DNA of 14,623 nucleotides. It comes from Phycisphaerae bacterium. GTDB taxonomy: Bacteria; Planctomycetota; Phycisphaerae; Sedimentisphaerales; SG8-4. Location of the stretch: contig JAUXAH010000020.1 in NCBI GenBank assembly GCA_030614945.1, positions 1-14,623 on the forward strand, written 5' to 3'. Below the pieces are notes generated by a model, which saw only the letters and a program-made list of their open reading frames with translations, was not told the DNA's origin and did not search any database. This document shows, piece after piece, positions 12,085 to 14,623 of the stretch. Made by a program: the position numbers and the translations under genes. Every line of letters begins with the position of its first letter. The stretch's first letter is position 1.

Positions 12085-13947
12085 GATAATATTTTGTCCA
12101 TCACGGTTTTCTTACCGCTGATTGCAGGTTTTGTTCTGCTGTTTTTGCCGAACAGAATGAGGTATTTCTTTAAGGGCTTCACGCTGATTATTTCGGTTTT
12201 TGTCTTTGCAAGGTCGATCCAGATATTCAGATTCGGCTCACCTGATTACGCATGGCCTATTTTTCAGATAGATAACCTGAAATTAGACTTGTTATTGACC
12301 GCCAGGCCGCTGGGGGCGTTTATATTGATGTTCGCTATGGGTTTTGGCCTGTTAATAACCTTGTATTCATTGAAATCACGAGCCACGAACTCCGGAGCAC
12401 GAGCCACGAATATTTATTATGGTGCCATTTTGCTTACAATAGGCGGCTCAGCAGGAGTATTGCTTTCCAATCATTTACTGCTTTTATTGATATTCTGGGA
12501 AATCGTTACCGCTTCGCTGTATCTTCTTATAACCACAGGGGGGCGGAACTCTAATTTCGCAGCGACGAAAAGTTTCGCGATGATAGGGGCCTCTGACGCC
12601 GCTTTCCTGCTCGGCATTGCAATGGTATGGGTGCTTTCAGGGACGTTTGTCATCTCGGATATTAGTCTGGAAACTACTTCTGCAGTCTCAATTATCGCTT
12701 TCCTACTGCTTTTGACAGCCGCTGTTACCAAGGCGGGTGCTTTGCCTTTGCATACCTGGCTGCCCACCAGTGGTGAATATGCCCCGGCTTCAGTGATGGC
12801 ACTTTTGCCTGCTGCGCTCGATAAGCTTTTGGGTATTTATCTGCTGGTAATAATCGTAAAAGAGATATTCATCCTTAAGTCGGCGGCTCTAAGTATCGTC
12901 CTGGCGATTATCGGTGCAGCTACGATTATTATTGCTGCGATGGTGGCAATAGTGCAGCATAATATTAAGAAGCTGTTAGCCTACTCTGCGATTAGCCAGG
13001 TTGGTTATATGGTATTAGGCATAGCGACAATGACACCTGTTGGTCTTGCTGGTGCAGTATTTCATATGTTGAACAACGCAATCTATAAATGTTGCTTGTT
13101 TCTTGGGACAGGTGCGGTTGAACAGGCAGCCGGAACGGCTGAGATGGATAAACTCGGCGGCCTGGGCAAAAAAATGCCACTGACCTTTGCCACTTTTCTC
13201 ATTGCCGCTCTGAGCGTTTCCGGCATACCGCCCTTCAATGGCTTTGTCTCTAAATGGATGGTATATCAGGGCGTAATCAAAATGGGGGCTGACGGTACAG
13301 CCGCGGGGGCCGGGTTGTGGCCCATCTGGCTGATTGCCGCTATCTTCGGAAGTGCGCTTACATTAGCATATTCGGTAAAGATTATACACTCAGTGTTTCT
13401 TTCACGTTTGCCTTCTGAACTCAAGGACGCAAAAGACGTTTCACTGCCTATGAAAGTCCCAATGGTTATACTTGCTTTGCTGTGTGTGTTTTTCGGCGTC
13501 TTTTATCTGATACCGCTTGAGCGGTTTATTTATCCTGCATTGGGTATGGAAGCTGATGCGGAAATTTTGAGTACTTGGGCTTCTGGGCTGGCCACAATCC
13601 TGATACTGATTGGCATTGGTCTTGGTGTGCTCGTTTGGCTTGTCGGGAAACTGTCAAGAATGGTCAGAATCGTGCCTACCTGGACTTGCGGTGAGGTGCA
13701 GACTAATGAACAAATGACAATACCCGGAACGCATTTCTACAAAACGGTTTCGTCTATGGGCGGCTTAAAGCAGCTTTATACAGGCCAGGAAAAAGGCCAT
13801 TTCGACCCATATAATCAGGGCGGCAGAGTAGGACTGACCTTGACAGGGTTTCTGCGATGGCTGCATTCCGGGATTCTACCAATGTATTTGACCTGGGTAA
13901 TTTTGGGATTATTGGTAATTCTATTTATAGTTTGCAGGATTTGGTGA
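12082..13947 (+). CDS. Proton/sodium-translocating antiporter-like subunit (NuoL/MrpD/HycC family)
   Basis: This membrane subunit couples hydrogenase turnover to H+ or Na+ transport and is related to NuoL, MrpD, MbhH and HyfB/HycC. Over 621 aa there are about 14-16 hydrophobic helices. Key charges fit the family: E140 in the helix FWEIVTASLYLL, K217 in VTKAGALPLHTWLP, and K248 in the next helix (ALDKLLGIYLL). The position where many NuoL-like proteins have His in ALxHAAT is Pro here (ALLPAAL). LLAYSAISQVGYM and SVSGIPPFNGFVSKW are the later conserved helices. The C-terminal segment with TWTCGE and HFDPYN resembles hydrogenase-type rather than complex I-type members. Residues 98-110 come from a heptamer repeat inserted in a loop. 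The gene lies 19 nt after the large subunit and 7 nt before the MbhD/E-like gene. Which ion it carries is not decided by sequence. Confidence 0.9.
   Translation: MDNILSITVFLPLIAGFVLLFLPNRMRYFFKGFTLIISVFVFARSIQIFRFGSPDYAWPIFQIDNLKLDLLLTARPLGAFILMFAMGFGLLITLYSLKSRATNSGARATNIYYGAILLTIGGSAGVLLSNHLLLLLIFWEIVTASLYLLITTGGRNSNFAATKSFAMIGASDAAFLLGIAMVWVLSGTFVISDISLETTSAVSIIAFLLLLTAAVTKAGALPLHTWLPTSGEYAPASVMALLPAALDKLLGIYLLVIIVKEIFILKSAALSIVLAIIGAATIIIAAMVAIVQHNIKKLLAYSAISQVGYMVLGIATMTPVGLAGAVFHMLNNAIYKCCLFLGTGAVEQAAGTAEMDKLGGLGKKMPLTFATFLIAALSVSGIPPFNGFVSKWMVYQGVIKMGADGTAAGAGLWPIWLIAAIFGSALTLAYSVKIIHSVFLSRLPSELKDAKDVSLPMKVPMVILALLCVFFGVFYLIPLERFIYPALGMEADAEILSTWASGLATILILIGIGLGVLVWLVGKLSRMVRIVPTWTCGEVQTNEQMTIPGTHFYKTVSSMGGLKQLYTGQEKGHFDPYNQGGRVGLTLTGFLRWLHSGILPMYLTWVILGLLVILFIVCRIW
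12377..12411. repeat. Heptamer-phased repeat array 6, inside coding sequence
   Basis: Five 7-nt units run from 12377 to 12411. CACGAGCCACGAA appears twice (12377-12389 and 12398-12410), separated by the palindrome CTCCGGAG (12390-12397). The 21-nt period keeps the frame and gives an RATNSGA-type repeat in a loop between two helices of the antiporter-like subunit. Confidence 0.75.
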
Positions 13948-13954
13948 GGAAGAT

Positions 13955-14518
13955 ATGGCTATATTTTACATTTTACTGCTGTTTATAATAATCGCCGCCA
14001 TTATCGCAGTGGAGACGAAAAATTTGTTAAGTTCCGTTATTTGCATTGGTGCAATTGGTTTTGGTGCTTCCATAATGTTCCTGTTTTTGCGTGCACCTGA
14101 CATTGCAATAACACAGATTGTGGTGGAAGTTTTAGCTTTGATCATCCTGATTCGTGCCTGCATTTCTCGCGAGCGGACTTTCATCAGTGGTCCCAGGGAA
14201 TTTTTCGGAGTAGTTGTTTCTGTGGTAATTATCTTCGTAATCTTCCTGGCCGGCATAAAGATTCTTGAGACTTTGCCTGATTTTGGCACTGCTGCTTTTA
14301 CTGCCGCTGCTGAAGCTCCCCAGATACCGGAACCTGCCGCCCAGTACTACATTGAAAATGGCTTGCAGGAGACAGGAGCGGCAAATCTTGTCGCTTCGGT
14401 CATTCTGGATTTCCGTGCCTACGATACACTCGGCGAGGCGACCGTACTGTTTACTGCGATTATCGGGGCAACTGTTATACTGAGAAAAAAGCCCAAAAAG
14501 CTGCTGGAGGACGAGTAG
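13955..14518 (+). CDS. MbhD/MbhE-type subunit (MrpA C-terminal-like)
   Basis: This small membrane subunit is shared by Mrp antiporters and Mrp-linked hydrogenases. The first half matches MbhD (DUF4040), with three helices and the motif APDIAITQIVVE (47-58), where the Glu is conserved in MrpA. The second half, from about residue 85, matches MbhE: NLVASVILDFRAYDTLGEATVLF (144-166) followed by a final helix. In MrpA the two are fused at the C-terminus and in Pyrococcus Mbh they are separate genes; here they form one 187-aa protein. This part of Mrp is proposed to hold a Na+/H+ path, so its presence hints at Mrp-type ion exchange. GAGG at 13946-13949 precedes the ATG. MrpB, C, E, F and G-like partners are not in the window and may follow after the repeats. 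Confidence 0.88.
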   Translation: MAIFYILLLFIIIAAIIAVETKNLLSSVICIGAIGFGASIMFLFLRAPDIAITQIVVEVLALIILIRACISRERTFISGPREFFGVVVSVVIIFVIFLAGIKILETLPDFGTAAFTAAAEAPQIPEPAAQYYIENGLQETGAANLVASVILDFRAYDTLGEATVLFTAIIGATVILRKKPKKLLEDE

Positions 14519-14574
14519 AAAAATCAAAAATTAAAAATCAAAATGCAAAATGACAAAGCAAAATTCAAAAATGA
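14519..14574. repeat. Heptamer-phased repeat array 7 (AAAAATC type)
   Basis: Eight consecutive 7-nt units start immediately after the stop codon, at 14519, 14526, 14533 and on to 14568 (AAAAATC, AAAAATT, AAAATGC, AAAATGA, CAAAGCA, AAATTCA among them). The phase does not slip although the sequence is quite unlike the CGAGATA arrays. Confidence 0.8.
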
Positions 14575-14582
14575 CGCGAGGT

Positions 14583-14623
14583 GTCATTGCGAGGGAGCGA
14601 AGCGACCGAAGCAATCTCATTGC
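14583..14623. repeat. Second copy of the GTCATTGCGAGG...GCAATCTC palindromic repeat (cut by window end)
   Basis: Positions 14583-14618 match the core of the element at 5547-5580 except for two single-base insertions (an extra G after GCGAGG and an extra C after GCGAC). The following ATTGC may begin the second arm, but the window stops there. It directly follows a heptamer array, so two repeat classes sit side by side behind the last hydrogenase gene. Confidence 0.8.

Noticed and set aside
8971..14518. Respiratory complex I (nuo) operon
   Set aside because: The large subunit keeps both CxxC pairs of the NiFe site, complex I NuoD lacks them, and no NuoE/F/G/J/K genes are present. Group 4 hydrogenase fits better.
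1..14623. tRNA or rRNA genes
   Set aside because: No cloverleaf, GGTTCRANNCC-type T-arm or conserved rRNA segment was recognised in any intergenic stretch on either strand by reading.

Overview
The window most resembles the chromosome of an anaerobic or fermentative member of the Planctomycetota (Phycisphaerae-like lineages are my best guess). I infer this from a Tat-exported S1-family sulfatase typical of polysaccharide-degrading planctomycetes, Gram-negative envelope genes (MlaD family), a redox-controlled hydrogenase operon, and many short intergenic repeats. The phylum is an inference from gene content; no rRNA or other phylogenetic marker is present.

Layout. Positions 1-163 hold a possible end of an upstream gene, a promoter-like site and a heptamer-phased repeat that runs into the first gene. 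Positions 164-1867 encode a CPA2-type cation:proton antiporter with a CBS pair. After a second, 12-unit heptamer array come rnpA (RNase P protein), a very small MerR-type regulator (TTG start) and an mlaD-like gene (GTG start, 4-nt overlap). Convergent to these, on the minus strand, is a sulfatase (3840-5345), preceded by a 32-codon ORF that has a perfect Shine-Dalgarno and overlaps the sulfatase start. The divergent region 5441-5899 contains a sulfatase promoter candidate, a 138-bp palindromic MITE-like element, a hairpin, an A/T tract, and a strong promoter with a probable Rex operator.

From 5900 to 14518 a single plus-strand operon runs rex - hydrogenase-type beta subunit (AsrA/HydB-like) - gamma subunit (AsrB/HydG-like FAD/[2Fe-2S]) - HycB-like polyferredoxin - NuoH/HycD-like membrane subunit - NuoB/HycG-like small subunit - fused NuoC/NuoD (HycE-like) [NiFe] large subunit - NuoL/MrpD-like antiporter subunit - MbhD/MbhE (MrpA C-terminal-like) subunit. 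Both CxxC pairs of the [NiFe] site are intact, so this is a group 4 membrane-bound hydrogenase and not complex I. The flavin and iron-sulfur module usually partners cytosolic group 3b hydrogenases or Asr sulfite reductase. Here it suggests electron exchange with NAD(P)H instead of, or as well as, ferredoxin, coupled to H+ or Na+ movement through Mrp-like subunits. Rex at the head of the operon, with a Rex-like site at its own promoter, fits induction when NADH/NAD+ is high.

The most unexpected structural signal is a set of seven repeat arrays of different sequence that all share a strict 7-nt period. Two sit directly against start codons, one lies inside the antiporter-subunit coding sequence, and one follows the last hydrogenase gene. 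A second repeat family (core GTCATTGCGAGG...GCAATCTC) occurs at 5547-5580 and at the window's end.
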